The notes beneath the pieces were generated by a model. It ran no database searches and was not told the DNA's origin. It saw only the letters and a program-made list of their open reading frames with translations. From positions 2,086,817 through 2,150,816 of the forward strand of contig OY718804.1 of assembly GCA_963070105.1 (NCBI GenBank): a stretch of DNA of 64,000 nucleotides, given 5' to 3'. A program made the translations under genes and the position numbers. This DNA is from Litomosoides sigmodontis. Lineage: Eukaryota; Nematoda; Chromadorea; Rhabditida; Onchocercidae. Numbering within the stretch: position 1 is the stretch's first letter; each line of letters opens with the position of its first letter. Of the stretch, positions 1 to 13,100 are shown in pieces.

Positions 1-49
1 CAATTTATTCCCTTTCATCTTCATCTTCGCCTCCCACTCTCCATCTATC

Positions 50-104
50 TCCCTCTCTCTCCCTCTCTCCCTCTCTCTCTCTCTCTTTCCTTCTTTCTTC
101 CATC
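50..104. repeat. (CT)n pyrimidine microsatellite
   Basis: Almost uninterrupted CT dinucleotides with CCCT variants. Similar GA/CT tracts recur through the window, for example near 2587-2642, 5755-5790, 16977-16995, 17249-17282, 19315-19330, 24108-24128, 29417-29462, 34568-34603, 35152-35180, 44530-44558, 58070-58106 and 63160-63191. They are a genome-wide style feature rather than a gene-specific one. Confidence 0.9.
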
Positions 105-558
105 CTTTGCTTTCATCATGTTATCATCTTCACTCTGTGCAAGAGGAAGAAGAAGCGAGAAAGCATGGATGGAAGTGGAATTGATGAGATTGAATGAGTG
201 AGATAGGATAAGATGAATTTAGTGGAAATTGTGAAATTCGTCGAAGTCTTCACCTTTTTCACTTTTTACAAATTTCACTATTTTATGCGAGGAATTAGCC
301 GTGACGTGTGAACTGATTTGAAACTGCTGGCGGGGGAGGAAGTGAACGGAAACGTAACGCTTAGGCTGCTTGCAGTGAAATTGCTATTAGCAAGCACTTT
401 GCTTGTCATCTTCGCTTTTCCTTTTTTTTTTCGTTCACTAATAGAACGAAATGCTAAATGTTAAAATTTTCTATAAAATGAATAGTTTTCAATGGTTTCT
501 TTTCGTTTTCAAAGAACGAAAAAATAGCTATTTTATTTAATTGTTTATTTATTTATTG

Positions 559-627
559 TTCGTTTGTTTGTTTTGTTTGTTTGTTTGTTTGTTTGTTTGT
601 TTGCTTGTTTGCTTGCTTGCTTGTTTG
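559..627 (+). repeat. (TTTG)n / (CTTG)n microsatellite
   Basis: Tandem TTTG tetranucleotides that become TTGC-containing units toward the right end. Simple repeat without coding potential. Confidence 0.9.
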
Positions 628-1050
628 TCGCATTGATTTCTTTTTCCTTTTTTTTGCAATGGAAAAATTTATTTTTGATGTACAATGAATGTTTTGTTGC
701 TACTACTATTCTTGAAATGAAAAATTTTTGAAGTGAATAATTTTATTTTATTTTTTTAAGGAATGGGAAATTTTTTTGCATTGTTTTTGCAAAACGAGTG
801 ATTTTTTTCTTTGTTATTTTTTAAAATAAAATTTTTCTAGCGTTATTTTTTGCGTTACTTTTGAAATAAAAAATTTTTTGCAATAAATAATTTCCTTTTT
901 TTCTTTGTAATTTATCGGGCAAATTTCATTCTTTTTGCTATTTTCCTTTTGAAGTGAATAATCGTTTTTTTTTTATTGTTATTTTTTGCACTGAGCAATT
1001 TTCGAAATGAATATTTTTTTAAAATCACATTTCACTCTAATTTAATTTTT

Positions 1051-1115
1051 CCAATTTAGAAATTAAATTTTTCGATGAAAATGAGAGTGAGGAAGGTTGA
1101 ATTGGTGTAGAGCTG
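1051..1115 (+). promoter_or_regulatory. Putative 5' splice-leader/intron acceptor and 5'UTR with uORF
   Basis: A strong acceptor-like CCAATTTAG ends at 1059, 56 nt before the chosen start codon. If the mature RNA begins there, by spliced-leader addition or a cis intron, the leader carries a short upstream ORF. That uORF has its ATG at 1075 and TAG at 1108-1110, 11 codons, in another frame, and ends five nucleotides before the main ATG at 1116. The acceptor is seen in sequence; its use is inferred. Confidence 0.4.
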
Positions 1116-4100
1116 ATGACGATGATGGAACGAAGTGAATCACGAAAATATCTTCAACATTGGCTTACAAATTCCAATCGCCCATTGCTAATTGTTGGTG
1201 CACCATACAGTGGGAAAACATTTTTTGCTAAATCGGTGAGTTAAAATTTAAATTTTTAAGAAAAAAATGTAAATGAAGAATTTATGAAATTGTTCGAATG
1301 TAACAGATGTGTGCATAACAGATGTATGTTACAGGATTGTAAACAATTTGAATTTAAATAATTGTAACAAGTGATTGCTAATGAGTTTCATTCAAGTTTT
1401 ACTTTTGAATTGAAATTACTAATTTATACATTTTAAATTGTTTATTTTTTTTAATTTCATTTTTGCCGTTTATACTTCTCGCACTGATCCTCTTCCTCAT
1501 CCTGTCATTTTCAGAACGCTACGTCACTGTTGAACGTGTTTTTACGCAGTAGTTCAAATAATGCAAAATTTGAGTGTGTACTGCAAATGGAAATAAATAT
1601 CGGAAATGAAAATTAGAAATGACTAACATTATCACATATTTAGTAAGTGGAATGAATGAGTGTTAAAAGTTATTCCTTGTCATTTTCAGTCTCCAACTAC
1701 TATTAGGTGACCAACGAAAGAACATAAAATCATTTTACAACCTTTTCGAACAATACACTTTAGAGTTACTTCAACAAATGACATGGCAAATTTCATGCAA
1801 TTCCATTTTTAAAATTACATTCGAAATTGGTATTATATCAGAGCATAGCCTTTTTTTTAATGAAAGAAAAAGGCAAAAATACATTTCTTAAAATTCTTAA
1901 AAGAAAAAATAATTAAAATTCTTAAATAGTTCAATCGAACGCAGTGATAACGATGTGCCTTATCAGCAAATGATAATGTAACATTATCGTTGATAGCTTT
2001 ACACTACAAGCAACAAGCGAAACAACTACTACTACAATAAATAATTAATAATTAGTAATAATAATATCGATATTAATATGAATAAATGGAAAAAATAAAG
2101 AAATAGATAAATAAAAATTCATTCACGCTTCGTTCCAAAACAAATATTTTAGGAAAATGAGAAAGAATTTTTTCCGACGAAAGCCATTCAGTGCGCAAAA
2201 TTGTATGCATCGTAGTCGATCAGCTCCTAAGCGCATCATTTTATTTATCTATTTATTTTTTTTTGCCTATTTCATTAAATGCATTTTCTTTGTAATTTAG
2301 TTTGAATGAGCGCCTGAGCGAAATGTAGTTAGAGTGTTGTAGACAATGATGTAAAAGTATAAAAATAAAAATGAAAAAATAATTGAAATGGTTGAAAATC
2401 AGAAATGATTCATTGGTTAATTAGTTTGAAATGTGATGCGAAGCAATCAGTTTTAATAGACTGAAATCATTCCCACTTCTCCTCCTTTTTTTTTCCTCCT
2501 TCCTCCTCCGCTTTTTGTTTTCCACGTATCCTCGAAGATATAACAATCAAAAAACATAAGCAGGCTATTTAGGGAAAATAGCTCAGTCTCTCTCTCTCCT
2601 CCTCTGTCTCTCCCTGTCTCTGTCTCTCTTTCTCTCTCTCTCTTTCTCGTATTTTTTCATGCTAAACTTTCATTCATTTCTTCATTTCCTCCTCTTATGA
2701 TTGCATAATTTTATTGAAAATATTTTGCTTGTTAATTTTCAATTAATTTAGGGAAAAAAAGAGGTAGAGAAATGAAAATTATAAATTTTAAGCATGAATT
2801 GTTTGGTGTGAAATGAATTTCAAGAAATTTATTCATGCAAATCATGTAATTGAGTGATGGAATGGAAAGTGCATAGGTGTTAGATGGAAAAGATAACTGA
2901 AATTAATTTTTTTTTTAGAAATAGAAGGAAATTTTTTTTTGACGTTAGTTAATTAAATCGATTATTGTACTTCGTATTTGGCATCTTTTTTATTTTAACT
3001 CTTAAAAAATTCAATAAAAATGCAGGCTGTTTGTTTATGGAAAATATCAAAATATAAAAATTAAGCAATTGCCAAAAAAAATTAGCCAATTGAGGTTATA
3101 AATTTCAAAAAATCAATTTTCCGTAACATCTTTGAATATTGTTTTCCTAATATGCTTGAATGAACGAGTGAACAAATGAATTGATTAGATAATTAGCGCT
3201 AATTAACAATGACCGATTCAATTCTAATTAGCGCTAATTAAGCTAGCAAAATGGATGAAATTGAGTGAAATGATGCGAAAGAGTGCGTGCCATTAATGGA
3301 TTGGAAAACTAAAGTCAAAGCAAAACAAAAAAAATAATTTACATAAAATTAACAATGAATTGCATTTGTTGATCATTTTTATTTGAAATTTCATAAATTT
3401 TGCAAATAGAAATGATCAGCAAATGCAATTCATTGTTAATTTTACTGCAAATTATTTAAAACTTCGGTTCTGTTTCTATTTCGTTTTCTCTTGGTCGTCT
3501 TTTTTCCTGCAACATTTCCGGGAATGATTGATATTATATCTATCGGAAATGATGTGTGTTAAAAATTTTTTTTATTCTTCATTTTTCATTGCTTTCAAAA
3601 AAAAAACAAAATTTGTCAAATTGTTTGAAATGACCAAATGAGATCGTAAAAACAAAAAAAAAGGAAATTATTTGCATGATCGATATCGAACTCATTGGAC
3701 CTTCCCGGGCTTTTTTGCATACATCGGTTGATTGGTTATTATTATTATTATTAGCATTTTACGCCAACGATTAATTCATTTCATATTGAAAGGAAGAGAG
3801 AGAGAGAGGGTGTGGATGAGAAATATTATTGCATTAATTAAACTTATTATTTTCACAATGATAATTCATTTCATAGTTAGAGAAGCGAAAGAGAGAGAGA
3901 GAGAGAGAGGAAGCGGGAGAGAGTGGATAAGAGATATTATTAGATTAATGAAATTCATTATTTTCATCAATTAGTTTAGCTAACGGTTAACAACTGCATG
4001 AATAATTAATTAGTCAATTTTATATGATACCTAATGACTACCCTTTCCGTTCTTTTTTTTCAAATTACTATTTATGTACTTTAATTCATTTTGTGATGAT

Positions 4101-7100
4101 ATTTCTATTCAATTGTTAATTTGTTATTTTGTAATGTACTTTTTTTTTTGTTAAATTTCAATTGAAAATCTCACCGTATCTGTAATTTTCCATTCATCAA
4201 TAATAGAATGATAAAATATTAATGGAATCGTTTTAATAATTGGTATTTTGTGTTGTAAATTACAGTTAGAGAGTGAACCACAACTATCAGCAGTACATTA
4301 CTGTAGCAGAATTGATCCGGAATCATTTGAAACCGGAACAATCCTCCGTAACATTGCTTGGCAACTTGTTCATCGTTTTCCGAATTTGGTCATTCCAAAG
4401 CTCTCATCAATTACATTCCTAACACATCAGGTAAGTGATGCATGAATTGATTGACTGACCGATCCATTGACCACTTCGCACTTTTACTTTCATTTATCAG
4501 TTCTCGGTTTAATCAAAATTTTTTGTCGAACAGCATTTTCATTTAATTATTTCCTTTATCTGTCAACCTGTTATCAAATGATAATAAAATATCCATCAAT
4601 TAATTGACCTTTGCATTTTCATCTTTTCGTTATAATTCTTCTTTCTTTTTGTTTTAACACAAAGAATGTGAAATGATTTTAATTTATGATTTCGGTGGAA
4701 CTGAAAATTTCAATTCAATGACCGAATAAGAGGAGAACGAAAAGAGAGAAATGGGGGAAAAAAAAGATGAGACAATAAATTTAATTAATAAATTTAATTA
4801 AATTAATAAATTTAATTAATAAATGTAACAAAAAATTGAATTAGCCCTATTTTGCAAGAATTAAATTTTTTGTAAATAATTATTTTTGCATTTTAGAGCA
4901 GTGCACTATATCATTTCCTCATCAAGCCACTTCAATCACTTCCATCACCAAAAATACCATCATTCATATTGATTGATGAAATACAAAAGGAAATCATCCC
5001 ACTCGTTATACAGGTAAATAATTTTTTTTGAAAAAAAATTAATTCAAATATAATTTAGGTGAATAAGTTCTTGAAAAAGTCAATTCTAACATAATTTGGA
5101 TAAATAAAATTTTTGAAAAAATCAATTCTAACATTATTTAGGTAAATAAATTTTTTGAAAAAATTCATCCAACTATTATTCAGATAAATAAATAAAATTT
5201 TTTAAAGAATTAATCCAAATATAATTCGGTTAATAAATTGTTGTAAAAAATTAATTCAAATATAATTTTTACATCTATAATTTTAGCAACAAAAAGGAGA
5301 GAGGGAGAGAGAGAGAGAGAAAGAGAAATAAAACAGCATATGAAAATCTGTACAAATTATACATTTTATATAGGTTTTAATTCAATAAGTACGATGAGAA
5401 TTGTTCTTCTTAAAAGCTAAAAACTGAAAATTTCTTCGAAATGTTAAAATCTCTCCATTATTAATGCAAAATAAAATGATTACGTAGCAGCAATTCATTT
5501 ATAAATAAAAAGAGAAAAAGAAAACGCCATTTTCTTCCATTTCTTTCTTTTTTTTTTTACCTTTTGCTACCTTTTTGCAAAACGAAAGAGAAAAAAATCA
5601 ACGAAAAAAAGAAAGTTAAAACAAAAAAAAAATGCATTTCTCAAGGATACCAATTATGAAAATTGTCATAATTTGAGGTGAAGAAGGATGAGGTGAAATT
5701 CATCATCTACTACCCAATCCTTAATGAGTTTTCATTATAGTTAAAATCGTTGACAATCTCTCTCTCTCTCTCCCTCTCTCTCTCTCTCTCCCCCTTTCTC
5801 TTACTTTTTCCTTTCTTCGCTCACTTCTTCCTCTCCCGCGTTCCCCGTTCTTCCACTTCTCCTGTTTGCCACTCCAAAACTCCTAAATGTAATTTCCATT
5901 ACCATTTTCATCCCGAAATGAGGCTAATTCAATTAGCCATTGAATCGATAAATTTGTTTGCATTGTAAAATGGAAAAATTCCATTACAAATAATTTCAGT
6001 GTTAAAGATTAGGTGAAAAATAAAAAATAGAATAAAATTTTCAAATTTTAGGATGTAAACAAATCTAATTTGCAGCAATAATATATTTTAGCATTATAGA
6101 ATTATCGTTTAAAAAGTGATAGTAAAAAAGCAACTGTTTGAAAGAAAACAATTTTTATTTTTGCTAAAAAAAAGAAAGCAACGCTTTTAGAGCATTGTGC
6201 AATTTGTAATTTATGCAAACGCAAGGAGTGAAATTTACTAGCAATTGTTTTAACTTGTACAAATTAACTTATTGGAAATTCATAAGTGCAATGCATTTTT
6301 TTTTTTGGATGTAGTGCAACAAATTCAAATATTAATGTTTTTTTTTTGAATTAATAAAAAATGCTAAAGGATTTTTTAGTATTTTAAAAGGAAACAGTGC
6401 AGGAAAAGAGGAAGAGGAGAGGAGGAAAAAAGAAGTGGCATTTGTTCGCTTGTTTAAAATTGGTATAATTGATTGATAATACTAAGCTAAATAATTAATG
6501 AATTTCATCCGTTCATTTCCTTCATTTTTCACTCTTTCAAATTCAACAGATGTAAAAACGCATTTGTTCTTTAATGATCGTAACTATTTCGGTTGCAACA
6601 AATGCTTACATTACATCATGTTTAGCTAATTAATTAATTTGCGACTTAATCATTGAAGTGAAATTCGAATTTTGTATGAAATTGATTGTTAGGATGGGAA
6701 AAGTTGTGGGGAAATTTAATTAACTGAAATTTTGAACTAATTTTGCAAAGAAAAAAAACGGTGGAACAAACAAGTATGGTTGGATGAACAAAAGAATGGA
6801 ATGAAATAGTAATTATTTTTATTTCATTGATTACTGTTCGGAAGGAAACGATTGTGTATTTTTTTTTGCCTAAAATTAAAATTTTTAAATTCACTTTTTT
6901 TTGAAAGCAAAGACATTTGATGTTGTCGTACGAAAATATGTGTGCAAATGCGCATTACGGATAATTTAATTTTCAAAAATTCTATACAAATATGAAGTGA
7001 GTTTTGAAAAAGCTATTTTGAAATTAATGGAAATCTGAGAGTGGTGGAAAAGGAAAGAAAAGCAAACTTTAATTTGTCCTCCAATTCTTTTTTTTTTTTT

Positions 7101-10100
7101 GTTTTGCGAACTACCAATGTGAATGGTTAGTGTGAGAACAAAAAGTGCGAAGCGTGTTTGCTGCTAAAATTTTACAAAAAATACATTGTGGAAGAAATTT
7201 ACGAAATAAAATAATTTTGGCAGATTTGAAAAAAAAATTTTTTTTTGAAGGAAAAAAAACTTTATTTTATATAACACTAATTTTGAAATGTCAACGAGAA
7301 AAAATTAGTAATGGTGGTGTGCTGATGATTTCTTGCTTTTTTCTGACAATCTGCTTTTTACATTGTTAAAAGAAGAAAAAAAAGTAGGAAATGTAAATTA
7401 CATTTTTTCTTGGTCTTTTTCGAAATGATTCATTTAATGCTTTTACCTAAAACTTCAAAAAAAAAATCGACTACGTACAGGAATTGTAAATGTCACCAAA
7501 AGATCATACGATGATAAATTCAAAAAGAAAAAGAAAAAAAAAAGTGGAATGAAATTTTGAAAAAAAAAATTTTTAAAAAATTTTTTTTAAGCTAGCAAAA
7601 GCATTGCCGTGTTGGTTGAAATTAGTGGTAACATCACGAATGCTGCATGAAAATGATTGGAAAAATTTTAATCGTTTTGTTATTTTGAACATTGATGAAA
7701 ATCCGGATGAACTGATCGACTTTATCCGTGAGAAATTACCACAACTCGATTCGAATACTATATTTGAGTGCTGTCAGGTTAGTGTAATATTAAAGTTTTT
7801 TTCCCTTTCATGTAATAACCTACCTGTTCTGGAAGTATGGAATTTTGATGCTTCTAAAACTCTGGAGATTTCCACGTCAACGAACAATGCTAGTATCGTC
7901 TACAGCACGTATCTATTCTTCATGAATTCTAAAATCTTCCACAGCATATATCTTCATGAATTCCAGAATCGCTGAAATTGTCCCTCACTAAATGATTGTA
8001 GAATAAGCCTGAATATTTTTTTGAATTTTTTTTTCACACAAAAAGCCGAATTCGGACGAAATTTTTATTTTCATTAGCTATTCTAAATTCTTAATTAATT
8101 CTGTGCAACACTATGCATAATTATGCGTTGATCGTATTTCAGGGTTCCTGGTTCTACGTTTCACAGTATTCACGAGCATTACAAGCAAATTTACTTACCG
8201 TACCGTCAACTTCACAACAATTATCCAACGATAAATTGATAGCATTTCCAACTGATGCAAATTTACATCCAAATGGTGTTTCGGCTCTTTTGGCACAGAT
8301 TGAATCTGAACTGCCCACGCATTTAAATTTATATTTACGATTGATAGGAGCAAGTCGTCGTCCACCAACTCGACAACGTCTTATTGCTGCCACCGTACTT
8401 ACGGCTAGTCGTCCAACAAATTTAGTGGAAGCTGATTTACGTGAATGTGAGCCAATTCTAGAATGTAGCGATCCGCTAATTCTAAGTGGCGCATGGCGTG
8501 AACGTTTTATTGGTGATGAGTGTGAGGAAGGTCACGCTTTATGGGCGCAATTCATTCAACGAACAGGTTGTGAAACGTTGCAAACGTTAATCGAATTCGC
8601 ATATCATTTAGCTCATTCTGGTGGTATGTGTTTTTTTCTTCCGCAAATATAAAACAGTTGAATGGTTTTAAATTTAATTTCTAATTCTTTTTCTATCACT
8701 TTCGTTCCAAAGAACTCACTCATTTTGGCTATCTATCGAAAACAATAAATGAAATTGGGATGAATTCAATTTTTCAATTAAATTTTGTTGTATGTAATTC
8801 ACAATTAGATATTTCATTGGCTTTTAAAATAATTCATTTGTTAAATTTTTCACGAAAAAAAAATGTAAATTAAATATTTTATTTGCTAAATTGCTTTTTT
8901 TTTTAAATGTTTTTTCCTAAAATTTTATTTCTTTCAAAAATAAATCGTTTCACTGATTGCATTTAAAAATGAATTTCTTTTGTAGCTGCGAAAAATTGTT
9001 TGATGCAAAAAATTTTTACAGCAATTGCTTTTTCTTCTCAAAAAAAAAAAAAAAATGTTTTAGAATTGCATTATTTGGATCGAATTAGGATACTGCGTGA
9101 ATTTGGCGCTGATATGATCGAACTCAAATGTCCAGTATTTGATTATCTGACCACTGATTTATTAGTTAAAGCTGGTGCAATTATTTTGGATCAACATCAT
9201 CAACAGAAGGTAGCGTAGCGTACGTCTACAGCATTCTATCGCATGACACCATCTTGGCTTCGAAACAATAAGAGAAATTTTTTACTAATTCATTTAAATT
9301 ATTAATATACAAGAGAAGATTTGCTGTTTTAGACTATTGTTACGCTTTAAAAATTTTTAAATTTTAATTCTGAAAAATGAGGTATCTTGCTATGAACTGT
9401 TAAATTAATTCCAAGAATTAAACTTAAATCCATTTTTGATTTCTCTGTGCAGCACTGAATTAAATAATTGGTAACATCCATCCGGTTGTGTAATGGTGGA
9501 AAAGGATTTGCGGTGTTTGTTTGATGTGTGCGATGATGATGCATTGAGCAAAAAAGGGATCTTAAAACTATTTCAATTTGCATATTCACAAATAGTTAGG
9601 TGTAGCTTTGAAGAGATGATGTTAGCACAAAATGCTTTATTCAAATTCTCTTTCAAATTCATTGTGCAATAATTTTTGTGTTGTAATGAAATTGAATTTT
9701 TCGTTGCTGTAACTCAACTCTAATACAATGCTAATTGTTAAATTTTAAAGAAAAAGAAATTAAGAATTTATATATTTTTTTCCTGTTTATTCAATAAATT
9801 TCAAACACATTGACTTTTTCCTTATTTTTCTTTTTTTTTTTTTAAAATTTCAGTATGATTTTGTATTTGTTTGCACGTCCGGTGATTCGACAACTGCTAT
9901 GAGTCTACTTGATGATGCGAGCTACGGTGAACTGTCCGCCGGACTAATTGCAGCGTCCAGTCGCGGACATACCAATATCTGTAAGCTAATTTTGCAAGCA
10001 AATCCAGAAACTGTAAATTATGTTGATGCGCAGCAATGGAATGCGTTACGATCCGCTGCATGCAACAACCACGACAGTGTCGTCGATCTTCTCATTGAAA

Positions 10101-13100
10101 ATGGTTTTAGTGCTTTTTTTTCATTATTATTATTATTTTTTTTATTTACCATTTTTGGATACTGTTTGCTTTTGTAGAAATTGGGAAAGTATGAGGAGGA
10201 AAAAAAAACGCTTTAATTATTTTTAAAATTTTAATTGAATAGCAGCTATTGTTTGTTTGCTCTTTCTCCTCATTTCTGTCATTGAGAAATTTAGCATTTT
10301 CGTTAAATGTTTTTAATAAAATTTTAGACGTTTAATGCTTTTTTAGATGTTTAGAGTTTAATTAATTTTTTTTCCTGCAATTTTTAGCAATTCGAAGTAT
10401 AAACTGCAAGTGTGTAAAATACAGTTAGATTTATGAGTTTACATAACTTTCTTACAGTAGACTCTTTCTTTCTCTCTCTCTCTCTCTCACTCGCTCTGTT
10501 TCCTTCCTATTATTTACGGTGATATTTTTTTTTTTTACAAATTGTAATTTCTGATAGCAAGCAAAAGCGTACGCGTAAAATTTAATTTAAATTAAAAATT
10601 TTATTTTTCTAACATTTGGTGAGAATGCTTAGTGACCGGAAGAAAAGCATATATGTATAAATTTAGGCATATGTTCCATCTATCAATTATTATTGCGATT
10701 ATATATGAGCCAAATAGTATGACATAATTGAAGCCTTCAACTCATTAGCATATGATCATTAATTGATGGGAAGGCTTTTTCACTCAACTACTTTAGCATT
10801 AAATTAAAATATGTGCATATTAATTCATGTTAATTTATTATTTATTGGAAGTAAACAAAGCCATTAAAGTAATGATCATCAAACTGCATTGCTAATTTAT
10901 TAACGAATGATTCAAAAGTTGAAATGAAAAAGTGGATGCAACTTTATGAGTATATGAGTATATAAGTATAGGAGTTCATTTTGCAGGTATGAAAGTGGAT
11001 GAGTGTGGTGAAGGTGGACGAACGGCACTTCGAGCTGCAGCATGGTAATTCAACATTTTTTTTTCTTATTTTGAAAATTATTCGATTTGCAAGAAAAAAA
11101 AAAGAAAGAAAGATGGGAAGTCTTTTATAGATGTAATTAAAGATGAAATGATAGTAATGGTAATAGTGAATAGTGAATTATGACAATAATTGTAGGAAAA
11201 ATTTTTTACCCTTTGAAATTTTCCAATGTCATTGAAATTTTTATTTTATTACTTAAGATGAAATAGTCATTTAAATTTAAACTTTAATTTAAATTAAAAT
11301 TTAGTTTAAAATGAAATGGTCAAATAAGAGACAAATTAGTAAATTTTACTTTAATTATTTTGTGCAATCTTTTACAATTATGCTGTCAATTTAAAAAAAA
11401 AAATGGCAAATGAAATGAATTTCATAAATCAATTTGTAAATTGTCATTATTAGTATTATTATTATCAAAAAATTTTGAGTACCATCTTTTGCGACTACAT
11501 GTTCATTTTTTTGTAAAATAAATTGAAAATGTGGGAAATTTTTCGAAAAGATATTATGAGAGAGGGCAAGAGAGAGAGAAAGAGAGAAAGAGGGAGGCAG
11601 AGAGGGAAGAATGAACGGAAATAATTAAAGTTTTGTGAGATTGATTTAAATAAAATGAAATGGGTAATGTACATCAACAACGATGACAAATAATGTACAA
11701 TATATGGTCGTGCTTGATTGGCATAGCAGTTGAAGCGTTTGAATAATTTACTGAGAGGGAATGATGATGAAGTGAAGTGTGTGCGAAGGTTATTTTAATT
11801 CTTTGAAATGATATTGAGGGAGAGGGAAGAGATGAGCGAGTGTGAAATGGTAAATTTGATTTAAAATAAAATTGAAATAAATAAATGAAAATGAATAATT
11901 TCTAAAAAATAAAATTCATGAATTATTTTCTAAACAATTTAATTTTTCCTTTCATCGTATTTCTAGATTTGTTTCTTTTGATTTTTAAATTTTTTCTATT
12001 TGTTTAATTTTGAAATTTTTTTTACTCGTTCTGTTGATTTTTTATATTTATTTTGTTTTTCTTTTCTTTAAAATTTTTAGCATTTGCAGGAGTGGACATG
12101 AGCGCGTGGTACGACGGTTGCTAAAATGTGGCGCAAATGTTGATAGGCAAGATGCGGAAGGTCGTACAGCACTTATGGCTGCTGCATTTATGGATCACGC
12201 AAGCATTGTTAGCATACTTTTAGAGAATGGAGCAACACCAAATGTAACTTTTATTTCATTTGTTAAAAAATTTATTTGTTAAATTTAATTAATTTAATAG
12301 AAATTTAAATATCAAATGCTTGTTTTCATTTTACTGATTATAAAAACTATTGGTGATGACAACGTGTCATTATGCTTTTCTTTTTTTTTTTGTATTTACA
12401 ACTCTTTGGTCTTACATACGCGAAATACGAGTACATAAGTGTGATAACTTTTAGTAATTAAATGACTAAACTTATAATGGCGGTACGCCTATGTTTATTA
12501 GTATGTAATTTTTTTTTTAAAACAAATTTGAATTATAGAATGAAATTTTTACAGGTAACGGATAACTATGGATCGACCGCGCTTCATCTAACGCTTTCAT
12601 CAGGTGCTCAAACGTTAGATCATAATGAAACTGTCACAGTGCTTGTAAAAGGTTTTCATTTCAATGTTTTTTTCTCTTTCTTACAAATAATGAAAAAAAA
12701 TGAAACTGAAACTTTTATTTTTTTTAAACTTTTACAAAATAACATTACTTTTTGATTTTTACATTTGAAATTAGTTTATGTGGAAAGTTTGATTATTAAA
12801 TGCTTCAACATTTTTCTATCACTCATTATTCATGATTATTTCAAAAGATTGAAAGAGAGTGGAGGAGGAGGAGAGAGGGAGAGTGGAAGAGTGCGAGAGA
12901 TGAAAAGAAAAGAAAAAGCAAAAAAGTGCTACTTTCTTTTTTTTTTGTTTGTTTCAGGTGGAACAAATTTAAATATTGAAGATGTGAACGGTCGAAATTG
13001 CTTACACATTGCTGCTTATCATGGTGATCAAAATCTACCAAAAATTGTTGATTTTATTGAAAATATTGATGCTCAGGTTTTTTTTTTCGTATATAAAAAT

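Larger units (their letters stand above)
1..1059. other. Non-coding flank upstream of the ANKRD50-like gene
   Basis: No reading frame with splice or family support is visible on either strand. The stretch is AT-rich with a pyrimidine tract near its left end, a (TTTG)n run around 560-627 and many A/T homopolymers. It probably holds the promoter of the gene that follows, but I recognise no specific element. Confidence 0.6.
1236..4265 (+). other. Intron 1 of the ANKRD50-like gene (3.0 kb)
   Basis: Donor TCG|GTGAGT and acceptor TTACAG flank a 3-kb intron in phase 0. No additional exon is needed, because the P-loop exon joins directly to the next strand-helix segment as in the family. It holds two copies of a 16-bp palindrome and a long hairpin, listed separately, and several GA tracts near 3795-3910. 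Confidence 0.75.

Noticed and set aside
8154..8393. 79-codon open frame on the minus strand in ANKRD50-like exon 5
   Set aside because: Antisense shadow of a long coding exon whose plus-strand frame joins both neighbours in phase.
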